The notes below the pieces were generated by a model, which worked only from the letters and a program-made list of their open reading frames with translations, had not been told where the DNA came from and did not search any database. Made by a program: the position numbers and the translations under genes. A stretch of DNA of 64,000 bases from Onthophagus taurus. Lineage: Eukaryota > Arthropoda > Insecta > Coleoptera > Scarabaeidae. Below are positions 51,789-63,235 of the stretch, in pieces (positions within the stretch are counted from its first letter, which is position 1; every line of letters begins with the position of its first letter). The stretch spans positions 13,268,001-13,332,000 of the forward strand of contig NC_091973.1 of NCBI RefSeq assembly GCF_036711975.1. The letters are read 5' to 3'.

Positions 51789-53802
51789 ATTGAGGGAAAC
51801 TAAAGTAGTAATTGATTTATGTTATACCAGAGAAGACACTTCAGCTCTCACTAGACATGACCTTGAGGTTGCGCGCGCAGCCGCCTCCTCTTTCGTCACG
51901 AAACACTCCCGCTCTTACGTCTCACCAACAAAACTAAAATCAAAGTATTGCAGTATAGGAACCTATGTATATAAAACTTGTGTCCAAGGTAGATGAATGT
52001 AAGGTATACTTACGCGCAGAAAGTGATGATGCGCGGAAGCCAATTACTGGCGCGATTTTTAAAAGGTTAATGAGAAGCGAGTAACCCAATATACATTATT
52101 GGATTTAATTACGTTACTCAAAAATAAATTAAAATCATTCAATGAGCACATAACACGCGTTTGTCAATCATCTCCACACACAAAATAAAATCTTACTTTT
52201 AACACTTATATCTTAAATAACTATTCTATAGGTAGAAAGGTAAAATAAAACCAGCTTATTATCTTAAAAATTTCGGCATATATTAAGATTAGCAGTCCCT
52301 CTTAAAAATCGATGTTTTTTTTTAATCGGTAGGAAATGACTCAAAAGATGCGTTAATGAGTGTTCAAAAATGCAGTACTTACCGAAAAATCACTTTAAAG
52401 TTGCGATTTGACGTTTCTTTTTGGAAGTTAAAAGCAATGTTAAATATGCATTTTCATATTAGATAGCAACAAACTTGTATCCGTAATTTTCTATCTACTT
52501 TCTTAGCTGATATCTTTCTTATTATTAGAGATAGCGAAAAACTAAATGCGCCATTTAAACGCTTAATTCTTTCTCTATCTAAAACCGGTCTTTGTCTGTC
52601 GATAAGTAATACTAAGATCAATCTGTACTTAAAGTACAAAGCGGTGGCTCTGTACTTAGATTAAATAGCTTACCAAACTTACCAAATTACCAAACTTCAA
52701 GCCTTTGTGCAATTGTTATCAAACAGAATTTTAAAAAACTATTATCACATTCAGAAAGAGCGCTCTTTAAATTATCTTAATCCGGGTTTTCGTTGGTAAA
52801 TATCTATCGGCGTCATGCTTAAATCGCCCTTAATATACATCCCTACACGCAAACACGCTTAATTACTATTCCTTTAACCAACTTTCTTATTTGATAGGGA
52901 GAAAAATATAGAAGTATAGATCTATCCTATCTACAATTTTTTGCTCTTTCTAATGGTGTATAACACGCGGCGATCGCTGCTTGGTTATAGGGGTTTTTCC
53001 TGGTGATATAAGAAAGTTATTGATCTCAACAATGTTTAAAAGTAGCTAAAACGTGTGAATTTGGTAATTTTTTAACAAAAACGTCTTTGTGCAAGTCTAT
53101 AACTTCAAGATATACTTCTATAGTTTTCCTCATATCAAATAAGAAAGTTGTTTAGAGGTAGAGCAATTAAACGTTTCTGTATATAGATATGTATATTAAA
53201 GGTGATTTAACCATGATGCTAATAGATATTGACCGACAAAAACCCGGATTAAGATATTTGAAGGAGCGTTCTTTCTGATTGTGAACACAGTTTTTTAAAA
53301 TTCGGTTTGATAACAAGTGCACAAGGGCTTGAAGTTTGGTAATATTAAGCTATTTTACGTACAGAACGGTGTTCTTCATCTTTTATTGATCTTCATATCA
53401 ACATATCGGCAAACGAGGACCGACGATTTCATAGAGAAAGAATCAAGCTTTCAAATGGTGCATTTAGTTTTCCGCTATCTCTAATAATAAGAAAGGTTAA
53501 TAAAATAGATAGGAAATTACGGGTAAAAGTTTGTTGTTGGAAGGTTTGTTGCTATCGTCACACGGGTTATTTATTTATTTTTATTTTGTAACCATGTATA
53601 CACATGTCTTTTTTAATAACTATTTCAATTTAAGTAAATTACTATTAAATAAGCTACTATACTTATCACTTATATTTACAACATAAAGATATTTCAGCCG
53701 TTTGACAGATCAATTGATACACAATCTATTAACACAAAGTCTATTAACACACATTTGGTAGGAACAATTCTATCTAACGACAGGTAATTGTCATTATGCA
53801 TT
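51778..53802. repeat. Duplicated block, copy 2, with empty MITE site
   Basis: Direct copy of 34380-36842 without the 624-bp MITE. It contains the left foldback arm (about 52290-52880) and the inner right arm (about 53100-53800). The outer right arm found at 36842-37135 is absent. It keeps TTATCAAACAG/AAGGGCTTGAAGTTTGGTAA bits lost in copy 1. Confidence 0.85.
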
Positions 53803-54640
53803 CCCAGTATAATGCGATACCTCTGATAGGCAATTTTTTGATGACAAAACATTGTGGCCGCAGGCAGGGGCATCATAATCCGTGTTCCAGTCTCGATCGA
53901 ATAATGGCCTTGTAAAGTGTGCTCAGCATGAGTGGGTCCCACCCCATTTTGTTGAAGCAATAGATCTTATGAGCTTAATGTCGTCTATACATGTCTTTGT
54001 TGTTTCGTTAATATGTAGCTTCCAGTTAAATTTTGCGTCAATGTGAAATCCCAGGTACTTAAAATTTTCTATCCAAATTGGTGTTCATCAAATATATATT
54101 TGTTCTCAAACCACCAGTCCAATCTGTCCGCTAGGATGCGTTCAAAACTCTTTCTGATGCATGATAACAGGGCGATTGGCCGGTAGCTGGATGCTTCCTT
54201 TGGATTTTTTCCAGGTTTCGGAATAGGGACAACGAGAATCTCACTTCACTCGGCGGGCATCATCTTATTATCGCTCTATATTTTGTTGTAAATACTGGAG
54301 GTCAATTTTATATTCCGTTGGAAGATTTTTTATCACGGTAGTGGAAATTTGATCACTTCCTGTAGCTGAGTCTTTCTTGTTATCTATGGCTCTTTCTATC
54401 TCTATAATTGTTATTGAGCCTAGACACCCATTATTTACCCCTTCGTTTGGTATGGCTCTTTCAAAATTAAGTTCATCTGCGGATGGGACATACGCCGGGC
54501 ATAATATGTTTAAGAATTCTTCATTCCATCCATTTTCCGTTAGTGGTCCCGAGCACGAGTCAAACACTGCTCTCTTATACATCCTGATGTTTCTCCAGAT
54601 GTTACCCATGGTCATGTCGCGATTCCATCCATTCGACATC
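53690..54640 (-). pseudogene. I/LOA-like LINE reverse transcriptase scraps
   Basis: 54639-54268 reads MGNIWRNIRMYKRAVFDSC and ITIIEIERAIDNKKDSATGS, DQISTTVIKNLP, the region leading into RT. Degenerate sequence then has KNPKEASSYRP-like words near 54200, and at 54080-53830 ENFKYLGFHIDAKFNWKLHI, IKLIRSIASTKWGG-like and HAEHTLQGHYSI, from the late RT. The catalytic RT core between is deleted. Confidence 0.6.
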
Positions 54641-55220
54641 CAAAATCCTTTAAAACTAAAAATTCGTGATTTATATCGTAATCAAATGCAGGGTTTAAAG
54701 AAAGATTAACTGACCCAGTCGATTTTGTAGAGCCAGCTATTCCGTTAATAACTACTTGTTTATTTGTATTAATGTGTTCATTTGACAGTAAAACTTTTGA
54801 AAAAAATATGCTTACCGATGCCCCCGTGTCTATAAGAAAAAATAAATCATTTGCTTTATATCGCATACGCGCATAGTTCATACCATTCATTGAGTCGATT
54901 TAAAATTACATCGTCATATTTCGTTTTATTCACGAAAAAATCTTTCATCGGATCGTGAATTATTTTCTTCCGATGTCATGTTGTCCGCATAATAAGAACT
55001 TTGATTTTGTTGCATTTGTCCACGGTTGGATTGAGAAGACGAATAATAATTGTTTCGATAATTAAAATTACCTGAGTGTGTAAAATTTTGATTTTGAAAT
55101 GGTTTATAATTTTGAAAATTTTAAAAACCTCTGTTTCCCTGTTGGCATTGCCAGCAAAACCTCTCCTACCTTTCTTACCATCATGTAATGATGGTTCTTG
55201 CGTTAAATTCACTAGTTAAC
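54640..55220 (-). pseudogene. Third gypsy element (gypsy-C): gag end and protease
   Basis: 55212-54976 in one frame or its neighbour gives RRGFCWQCQQGNRGF (partial zinc knuckle) and a Gln/Asn-rich stretch. 54890-54640 is an open protease: ANDLFFLIDTGASVSIFFSK, VINGIAGSTKSTGSVNL and HEFLVLKDF, with a D-T-G active site. It is cut at 54640 by the LINE scrap. Confidence 0.7.
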
Positions 55221-55495
55221 TTATCCCATATCACTTTTATTTGTGATTGTATCTGTGTGCTTGTTCTCTATCTTTTGATACTTGCTAGTAAGCAAGCATC
55301 AAAAGTGGTATAAAGTTGGTATAGTAATACCAACCACTTACCAACCACACAAATTTGGTGTTCAAGATTTCCATACCGTCTCAATTGTAATCGCTTCAAC
55401 GGACGGATCGTTTGAATTATACATTTTGACCATATTATATGATAATCGATCATAATATATTTTTAAATCGTCAACACAAATATAAATTCACTTTA
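55221..55495. other. Spacer, nothing recognised
   Basis: Non-coding; a short AAGTTGGTATAGTAATACCAAC palindrome-like region near 55310-55335 is the only structure noticed. Confidence 0.4.
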
Positions 55496-55868
55496 ACTAT
55501 AGCCATCGAGATATACCATATTTACTGGAGTGCGTGCTTTGAACTGGAACATAACGGCAAAAAGCTTCAGTTCCGTACATAATTTACCGTACATTTATTA
55601 TATATATATATTTTTTCCTAAACTATAATAACAACTTAAACATGTATTATTTGGTATTTTTCATCATTATTGAATAACATTATTTGAATTACTTAGTAAA
55701 TATTGAATAAATTCATGCTGAATTATATCCATTAGTTAGTATATACTATTTGCATTTCTTGCCGTTATGGGGTGGGCGAACATGCTGGCGAATCGGACCG
55801 TTTTCTCGACCAAGCGAATATCGTGAGCACGCACTCCAGTAAAGTATATGTATCTCGATGACTATAGC
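55496..55868. mobile_element. About 370-bp MITE
   Basis: CTATAGCCATCGAGATATAC and TTTACTGGAGTGCGTGCT at the left are mirrored by AGCACGCACTCCAGTAAA and GTATCTCGATGACTATAG at the right (about 43-bp inverted ends with a few mismatches). The interior has no coding sequence. Confidence 0.8.
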
Positions 55869-56106
55869 TTTGTTTATTTACTGTCAACTGTCATTGACAC
55901 TTGACGAAACGATGTTGGTAGACGGCAAACACGCTTTCCGGAGAATCAGGATCGCCAACAACACTTAATTCTTCGATCACTTGACCAGGGTTCCAAGCGG
56001 TGTGGTGCAACAGGTCACCCGCTGACAAACCGTCCACGGTGATCGACTAATCAGCTGACTAACTGTTCACAACCGGCCCTCATTAAATTGAAACGCGGCC
56101 TTCAAT
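55869..56106. other. Short non-coding spacer
   Basis: Somewhat GC-richer than its surroundings; no gene or repeat recognised. Confidence 0.35.
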
Positions 56107-56760
56107 GTATTAATGAGAGCGAGTCTGTAAAGAAAATTGGAATTCGCGAAGATTTCTTTTTAAAAAATAAAATGAAACTTCCTTAAATAATTTCCCAAGG
56201 GTGTGTGCGAACTTGGAAAATCAGTTCATAGATGACGCTAATATACTAAAAAAAAAATAAACAGTTACAAATTGAAATGAAAAGTTTTATTTATTTGTAT
56301 AGTATTTTATTATAGAATCGTTTTCACTTCACAAGTAATGTTTTAAAGTTTAAAATTTATTCAAAAAGGAATTCGTCAACAGATTTTTAAATAAATCTAA
56401 AATTAAGAACTTATATTCTAAAGTTTCGAGTTGATGTAACATTACTTATCCTCTTAAACCTACTTTCACACCTATTACTAATGTTACCAATTAAATCCAA
56501 AGGTAAAAAGTCTTTTTTAGAGACTTCAAATTTTGCCGAACAATTATTTGAAGGTCTTCTGGAGAAACATATTGATTAACATAGTATCACGAGAACTGTC
56601 ACTTACAAAAGAACTGACTAAACTGAACTTTATACAGAATTATGAATGAATTATGGAGGTTATTATATGTGCGGAGTAGTAATTAAGGTCGTAATGAGGT
56701 CATTAAAAATCACTTAATCAGGTTAATTCAATTCAGGTTTATTTAATATATAAATAATAA
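56107..56760. repeat. Repeat unit with shortened F-box-like remnant (partner 62447-63235)
   Basis: Shares AATGTATTAATGAG, GGAATTCGTCAACAG and the F-box gene's 3' half (minus) with 62447-63235 in direct orientation. Here an internal deletion of about 250 bp joins the Met region to the last third, leaving an ATG plus 8 codons before a stop. The end (56640-56760) also matches the 63140-63235 part of the long inverted repeat. Confidence 0.8.
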
Positions 56761-57059
56761 CAAAAACAAAACAAAATAATTAAATGCCATTAATCAACAC
56801 ACACAGCGACGAAATTAATAAAATAATAAAGAATTTAAAACACTGAGCAGAACTAGCATAAAATTGGGCCGAAATTCAAAAAAGATACAATTCAATAAGT
56901 GAAGATGTTATTTCCTTCAATAGAGGAGAATTTCTCTTAAAAATACAGGATGGAAAACCTCATGTAAAAATCTTACTACTTCATTAAAAAATAGAAACAT
57001 TATATCTGAACATAAAGAAAATCAATCACGAAATTTTTCAGTCAAATATGAAAATTCAG
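56761..57059. other. AT-rich spacer, nothing recognised
   Basis: No coding or repeat signal beyond low-complexity A/T. Confidence 0.35.
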
Positions 57060-57640
57060 AATTATACTCGGCAATAATTTGCAATGTGGAAAGGAAGGTA
57101 AGGAAAGGATGTTAAGGAAGGACTTTATTTCATGTCCAAACATTATAAAATAATCGTACCTCCACCAGCACCATTACCGTGGGCCAAACACAAAACTGCG
57201 AAGAAACAACAATCTGCTGTAAATGCAAGGAAAAACATAGTACAGACAAATGCACCACAACTTTACTTACTCAAACTAACTCTATGTATATTCTGCGGGA
57301 TGGTGAACACGGCCCGCATTAACTCCTTTGTGATTTATTCCACTAATACTGTAAAAATAGGAGCAAAACCCCTTTCACGTTACAGGTATATGGTAGATTT
57401 AAGTCGTCGCCTTGCTGAGCCATGGATGAGAAATCAACTACTACATTGCGTCGAAACATTCGTCAAGATATTGCTCTTATTCTCAATGTTCAAAAAGATG
57501 TGGCACCTGTAATTCCTCAAGAGAAAAAGAGAAAAACGTGCTATTTTTGCCCTTGTCAAAAACGACGGATGACAACGACGTACTGTGGACAGTGTAGACA
57601 TTCAATCTGTGGTGAGCACCGAGAAAATATATGCTAAGAA
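57060..57640 (+). pseudogene. piggyBac transposase C-terminal fragment (second family)
   Basis: Frame 1 (57132-57512) has GMVNTARINSFVIYSTNTVK and RYRYMVDLSRRLAEPWMR. Frame 2 (57422-57637) has LRRNIRQDIALILNVQ and the Cys-rich tail KTCYFCPCQKRRMTTTYC with CRHSICGEHRENIC. This is the usual end of piggyBac transposases. One frameshift lies near 57425. The Cys pattern differs from the piggyBac at 32752, so it is another family. Confidence 0.75.
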
Positions 57641-57839
57641 TGTAGTAGCAACTAACTAATTTATATTATTTTTTACTGATATTTTGTTATCGTATTTTAT
57701 TATAAAGTTCGCAAAAAACATGTTGCATTTATATTTTTAAAGATAGAGATAGGTTTTTAAATAAATATTTTTGTTAAAATGTGAGTCTTTCTTAGCGTCG
57801 TAAATTGTACGATAGTCCTGTATTCTATGGTTAAAAAAA
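57641..57839. other. AT-rich spacer
   Basis: Non-coding; probably piggyBac 3' sequence. Confidence 0.35.
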
Positions 57840-58765
57840 ATGTTTTTTGAAAAATTCTCGTCTCCCAGGATTACTTAACAAATTGCTTTTTAATGCTACA
57901 ACTAACAATTTAAATGAAGGCCTTCAGCCACAAACCAATGAACGTATAACGTACAGGAGGTTGATTTACATTCCTGAATTGACTGATAAATTAATAATAA
58001 TAGTAAATAAAAATAAAAATAGTAGAGTATTACCCTTTCAAAGTTTATAAAGTTTTTTTTAAATTGAAACATAAAATTTCCTTTGAAAATCAATCTAATG
58101 CCATCTATTGTGTACCTTGTGGTTCATGTAATCAATGTTAGGTTGGTCAAACTGGCCAATGATTAAAAAACATTTAAATCAACACAAAGGTGATGTTAGA
58201 AATTCAAAGAGAGGTTGTCTTTAGCTCACCATAGCTTGGATACTGGTCACTTATTCAATTTGGAGGAGACCAAGATTTTGGATAGGGAAACAATTATGAG
58301 AAACGCTTATTTCTTGAAATGTTCCACATTGTGAATAAAAATTATAATTCAGTCAATTTGAGGACTGATGTCAACTCCCTGAGCAATGTTTATTCGTTAA
58401 TTTTTGAAATTTATAACAAAAATAGTTCTGATTCCGTCCCTCAACCCTCTGATTAAATTCACTTAATTCCGTTTGGTTTTTGGTGCTTTTGAGGTAAATT
58501 TTTAAATTTACATTTTAGTGTTTTTCACGTTTTCACGCTTCACGTGGAACACGTGTTTCATTTAAAACTTGTTTTTTCGGTTATTCGTTGACCGATGTTC
58601 GACCTTTGTGGTTCTCACATGGACTTAAGATGTGCGTCGTGGTTGATTTCTGATATTTTTCGCTGTTTCAAGTATAATTTGTGAGTTTTTGTAATGTTTA
58701 AATTCATTTGTTTAAATTCAAGTCCTGAAGAAGCTTTAATACAAAAGCGAAATATTGGCATATGA
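57840..58765 (+). pseudogene. Penelope-like element PLE-4, decayed, with hammerhead-like tail
   Basis: 57847-58050 reads YRRLIYIPELTDKLIIIVNK, the linker before the nuclease. 58100-58230 reads AIYCVPCGSCNQC, then VGQTGQ and HLNQHKGDVRNSKRGC with stops, a GIY-YIG domain. Non-coding 3' sequence follows, ending in the CTGAAGA...GAAA motif at 58725. Frameshifts and stops show it is dead. Confidence 0.7.
58725..58752 (+). ncRNA. Hammerhead ribozyme-like core of PLE-4
   Basis: CTGAAGA (58725-58731), stem II with GCTTT/AAAGC around a short loop, and GAAA (58749-58752) fit CUGANGA-stem II-GAAA. Stems I and III are not clearly seen. Confidence 0.45.
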
Positions 58766-59242
58766 AAATATAATTGTGGTTTCAATAGTCCTCAATCCTA
58801 TCCTGGAAATAAATTTATTATTCGAGGAAATTTATAAGGCTTTCCGATAAGTATTGAAGCTGCAACCAAACACACACATACTCGTCTAATGCGCATAGCG
58901 CGCGCCGTTTGGGAAGCGGGGAAAAAGCGACGTTTTCCAGGCTCGTACTCGCATTATCGAAATCATAATAAAGAGAGTAAGAATTTATTCCATTTATTTT
59001 ATTTTTAGTCATTTTCGAAAGTTATTTCCGGTTACTTACGTTATTTTAAGAATCTAAATACGTCATTCTTCATCATTTTTCGAAAGGTAAGAAAAAAATA
59101 TACACTTGAGTTATCTTACCATTTCCAAGAAATTTCACTTTCTGTTTAGTTTTATTCCAACTCTTCCCTTTGGAAGCATTCTATTTTGGTTTTCTCATTT
59201 AATTTTTTTCCTCTTTTGAAACTTTTCCATTTAGTTTCAACC
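58766..59242. other. Non-coding stretch before the Pao gag
   Basis: It includes a small GC patch (GCGCATAGCGCGCGCC near 58895). It may be the leader or LTR of the Pao element that follows; no edges were found. Confidence 0.35.
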
Positions 59243-59480
59243 ATGGCTGACAAACTTGCTAAATTAACTTTAAAACGTACTATTTTTATTATTTAAATTT
59301 CTGAAACCCTCACATTCGGACGTGCCTTAACTACCAATCGTGTTAATCCTATGCAGGATCAAGTTTTTACTGAAAGAGCAAGCGATCTTTCCAATATCTA
59401 CGATAATTTTAAAAGGGCACACAATTCAATTATTGATCTCTGTAATGAAGCCGATTTCAACGCTCAAGATGCCATTCATT
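59243..59480 (+). pseudogene. Pao gag N-terminal fragment (Pao-D)
   Basis: Reads MADKLAKLTLKRT, a stop, then TFGRALTTNRVNPMQDQVFT and ERASDLSNIYDNFKRAH with SIIDLCNEADFNAQDAIH, the opening of a Pao gag. It is cut at 59480 by the CR1-like LINE. Matching Pao integrase in the same orientation resumes at 61250. Confidence 0.65.
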
Positions 59481-60297
59481 GGACATTAAGTACGATTTTG
59501 TATGTTTGAGTGAGCATTGGTTGACGGAATGTGAAGTATATAATGGGTTAACTCTTGGCACTTGGTCACTAGTTTCCGGTTTTTCGCGCTCTATAATGAT
59601 TCGTGGAGAAGTTGCAGATTTTGCGAAAAGAGACCTTGCAGAGCTGAACTGTGAGCTATCTGCTGCCTACTGTGAGATTTTTGATACGGTTATTGTTTGC
59701 TTGTACAGATCACCAAACGGGAATTTAGAAATTTTTCGTGATACTTTGGATCGGGCATTATATCTTTTATATAACCGTAAAAGGGTTATTATTGCCGGTG
59801 ATTTTAACTTAAAATTTTGTACGTCCGTTTCAAGGGTGACCAATGTTGTGGAGCTGTTTGCATCATATGGTTTTGTGCAGACAATTTTTGATGATACTAG
59901 GCTGACTAATTGCTTGGATAATATATTTGTTAATTTTTCAACGGATGAATACTCGGCTGGTGTTGTCGCTAATAATTTGTCTGATCACCTAGCTCAGCGC
60001 ATTGGAATGCCAGTCCCCAAACGTTGTAATACTGGGTATGTCTCTAGAATGATTAGGCCAATAACGTTGCTTGGTGGTTTGACTTTCTTTAACATTATGC
60101 ATGGGAAATGTTGGGATGTATTGAGAAATCCACAGCTAAATGCTAATGATAAAGTTGACGAAAACTTAGTTGCTTTTAATTCTGCCTTTCCTGAAAAACA
60201 AGTAAGGGGCAGAGGTCAGGACACTGATGTTTGGTTTGGTTGCGGTATGACTTTATATGTGCACTTTACAATCAATTTAAAACGAACCATTTGCTGA
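59479..60297 (+). pseudogene. CR1-like endonuclease part
   Basis: DFVCLSEHWLTECEVYNG (E box), CLYRSPNGNLEIFRDTLD, KRVIIAGDFNLKF and NCLDNIFVNFSTDEY, then NNLSDHLAQRI (SDH). The N-terminal block with the first Asn is missing. The frame is open for 272 codons and passes by a frameshift into the linker frame at 60231. Confidence 0.75.
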
Positions 60298-61258
60298 ATC
60301 TACGTAATAAAATTAGATATGAATATAGAAATGCCATAACAACCGCTAAAATTACAGCTACTAGTGATTATATTTGCAACTCAAATAATAAAATTCAGGC
60401 AATGTGGAAGATAGTAAATTCTAAGCGCAGAAAAACCAAAAAAACCGATAATGAGAAATTAAATGCTGATGCTCTAAATGCTTATTTTGTAGATATTGCT
60501 GAGAATATTGTCAAAAAGTTGTCGCATACGTCAGATATTGCAGTCAATTTATGCAATGTCAGTGTTGCTTTACATCTGAATTTCTCTCTATCCTCTGTAA
60601 CACCAAATGAAATACGTAAAATCTTAACATCTTTGAAATCTAGCAAAGCACGTGACATGTATGGCATTTCTACCAACTTCATTAAAAATAATATTAGCTT
60701 GTTTGTTTTCCCGCTTGTCAGACTGGTGCCCAATTAGTATTCTTCCAATTTTTTCCAAGGTCTATGAACGTGCTATCTATGATAGAATAATGAATTTTGT
60801 CGAGCATAACAACTTACTACATGTAAATCAATTTGGTTTTAGAAGGGGTCAGCTTTGTTAACCTATGCCTAGATAGTTTCGCAAGGAATGAATATTGTGC
60901 CGCATTTTTTTTAGATTTGACACGAGCTTTTGATACAGTTTCACATCAAATACTACTTGATAAGTTAATTAATTTTTACGATTTTGATGAACAAAGTGTT
61001 GAACTAATTAAATCTTATTTGACAGACAGGTCACAGCAGGTCAGGGGTGAGGAAGCTGTGTCTGGTAAGCGCAATATAAAAATGGGAATTCCTCAAGGCT
61101 CCATGTTGGGGCCATTGTTATTTTTTTTATTTTTCAATGACTTCCCTACCTATCTGGGTGAAGACGTGCATTGCTTATTATATGCCGATGATGCAACCCT
61201 TGTTTTAAAAGGGGATAATTATGGCGAGGTTTTGGATAGGGCTGAAAATGATGAATGA
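60231..61258 (+). pseudogene. CR1-like reverse transcriptase part
   Basis: 60231-60737: KIQAMWKIVNSKRRKTKK and PNEIRKILTSLKSSKARDMY. A deletion follows near 60720, then WCPISILPIFSKVYERAIYD and LLHVNQFGFRRGQLC. Next is FFLDLTRAFDTVSHQILLDK, KMGIPQGSMLGPLLF and the catalytic LLYADDATLVLKG. Two or more frameshifts disable it. The style places it near the CR1/Daphne group. Confidence 0.75.
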
Positions 61259-62061
61259 ATTAATATTGAAAAATTTACGCCGTAAATACTCACATCTGGG
61301 TCAAAGAACTCTCCAATTATTGGTCCAACAACAATATTGGATTTTATCATCCCGGAGCATCATTTGCCGAATTATATCCAGATGTATCCGATGTTTTCGG
61401 TGTAAACTTAAATCATATGCATCGTTTATGGCCGATATTCGTCTTTGTCGACTATCAGAGGTCAAGCCATTTACAACAACCGCTGTGGATTTTTCCGGCC
61501 CCATATGCACCACGTTCAATCGTGGTAGAGGTTCGCGGTTTGTAAAATCTTATATTTGTATTTTAGTTTGTACCACCACGAAGGCGATTCATCTAGAGCT
61601 AGTTTCAGATCGCGTCGAGGACGATGCTCTACACTTCTTTCGGATCAAGGGACCAACAACAAATTGAAAGAATTCGCCCAGTCTTCAGAGGAAAAATTAG
61701 AATTAACCTAGGTATTTCATCCTCCAGGAGCTCCACATTTTAATGGCCTCATTTGCTAAGAGTAATTGGTGATCAGCGGATGGTTCCTATTAATCGTTTG
61801 AACAGATGACAACTTATAAAACGAGCCGTACAGGACTTTTGGAATAGATGGAAACAAGAGCGAAATGGAATGTCCGGAGATCGGTGATATGGTCTTGGTG
61901 AAAAATGAGCAACTTCCTCCATTCCATTGGAATCTCGGACGAATTGTAAAATTACACCCCGGATCTGACGGCATTGTTAGAATCGTAACAATTAAGACGA
62001 AAACAGGATATTTGACAAGGCCAACGGTCAAAATTTGCCCGCTGCCAACCAAAGAAAATTA
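61250..62061 (+). pseudogene. Pao-D integrase
   Basis: Starts in the zinc-binding domain (HLGQRTLQLLVQQQYWILSS, CIRCFRCKL). The core follows: RLSEVKPFTTTAVDFSGPI, FVKSYICILVCTTTKAIHLE, and after frameshifts VFHPPGAPHFNGL. 61865-62061 holds the C-terminal domain: EIGDMVLVKNEQLPPFHWNL, GRIVKLHPGSDGIVRIVTIK and TRPTVKICPLP. Stops lie near 61710-61860. Confidence 0.8.
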
Positions 62062-62446
62062 AACTCCTAAAACTAAAATCTTCCGGACCAGAGATTTTTT
62101 TCCGGGCCATTATACGATTTTCCTAATCAAATTTTTATAAATGAAATGTTTATAATAACCGCACGGGAACTGTTTAAAGTCGTCCAATAGGAGATACTTA
62201 TTAAATAACAACGTTAATACTAATGTTTGCAACAAAATGAGAGAAAATAAAGTAATAATATTTTAAACTATAACAGCATTCCCGCGTCGTCACAGCGCTG
62301 CTACAAGATACTCAACTACGTGCCCAAATGAGCCTCAGTAAAAATTTAACGATGAAAATAACAGATGACGAAATGAATCAATGAATGGATTAAATATTGA
62401 TTGAGTTAATGATGGAATTAATGTGAATATTACTTAAAGAACTTCA
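62062..62446. other. Non-coding spacer with a MITE scrap
   Basis: 62141-62200 (GTTTATAATAACCGCACGGG...) matches the interior of the MITE at 48530-48965. The remainder shows nothing recognised. Confidence 0.5.
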
Positions 62447-63235
62447 ATGTATTAATGAGCCAATTCAATTTGAATGAGCCTGTAAAGACAATTGGAATTC
62501 GCGAAGAAGATTTCAAATTGAAATGAAAAGTTTTATTTATTTTCATAGTATTTTATTTTAGAATCGTTTCCACTTCACAAGTAACATCTTAAAGTTTAAA
62601 ATTTATTCAAGAAGGAATTCGTCAACAGATTTTTAAATAAATCTAAAATTAAGAACTTATATTCTAAAGTTTCGAGTTGATGTAACATTACTTATCCTCT
62701 TAAACCTACTTTCACACCTATTACTAATCTTACCGATTAAATCCAAAGATAAAAAGTCTTTTTTAGACACTTCAAATGTCGTCGAACAATTATTGACAGG
62801 TCCATTTCTTATTAATTTAACTACACTACTTGGATTTAGGTAATAATTAACTCTTCGCTTTTCCTCGGAAGTTTGAGCAGCCCTCAATCGTCTTCGAAGA
62901 GTTGTGTGTTCTTGACAAATGTCCATCACCTTGGCATATGTTACAGCTGCAATCAAAAGAGATTTCGGATCCAAAAAACCTAGAATCATTATTATTAATT
63001 CCACCGGAAACTCTAAAAAGAAAGGTATAACTTGGTTCGTGTAGATCTTCTTCTGGATAGTCTGGAAAAACATATTGATTAAGGTAGTATCACAAGAACT
63101 GCCACTGACAAAAGAACTGGGTAAACTGAACGTTATACAGAATTGGAGGTTATTTATATGTGCGCAATAGTAATTAAGGTCTTAATGAGGCTATTAAAAA
63201 CTACTTAATCAGGTCAATTCGAACCTAATTAGATT
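62447..63235. repeat. Repeat unit carrying an F-box-like gene
   Basis: Direct partner of 56107-56760. It overlaps the start of the long inverted repeat at 63131, so F-box unit and inverted repeat are adjoining modules of one larger repeated block. Confidence 0.8.
62657..63073 (-). CDS. Small F-box-like protein
   Basis: 138 residues, open, starting MFFQTIQKKIYTNQ. Residues about 18-62 look like an F-box: FFLEFPVELIIMILGFLDPK, SLLIAAVTYAKVMDICQEHT and TLRRRLR. F-boxes bind SKP1 in SCF ubiquitin ligases. The rest (NPSSVVKLIRNGPVNNC, SKKDFLSLDLIGKI) has no known domain and no WD or LRR repeats, so a substrate domain is missing or novel. It is part of a repeat; a copy at 56456-56575 has lost the F-box. 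It may be a gene fragment carried by a transposon. Expression is unknown. Confidence 0.6.
   Translation of the reverse strand: MFFQTIQKKIYTNQVIPFFLEFPVELIIMILGFLDPKSLLIAAVTYAKVMDICQEHTTLRRRLRAAQTSEEKRRVNYYLNPSSVVKLIRNGPVNNCSTTFEVSKKDFLSLDLIGKISNRCESRFKRISNVTSTRNFRI

Larger units (their letters stand above)
59479..61258 (+). mobile_element. CR1-like LINE, 5' truncated, inside a Pao element
   Basis: Endonuclease and RT blocks follow in order on the plus strand between Pao gag and Pao integrase. The element starts inside the endonuclease and stops at the end of RT motif 5, so both ends are incomplete. No target duplication or poly(A) was seen, so deletion or recombination may have shaped its edges. 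Confidence 0.7.
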
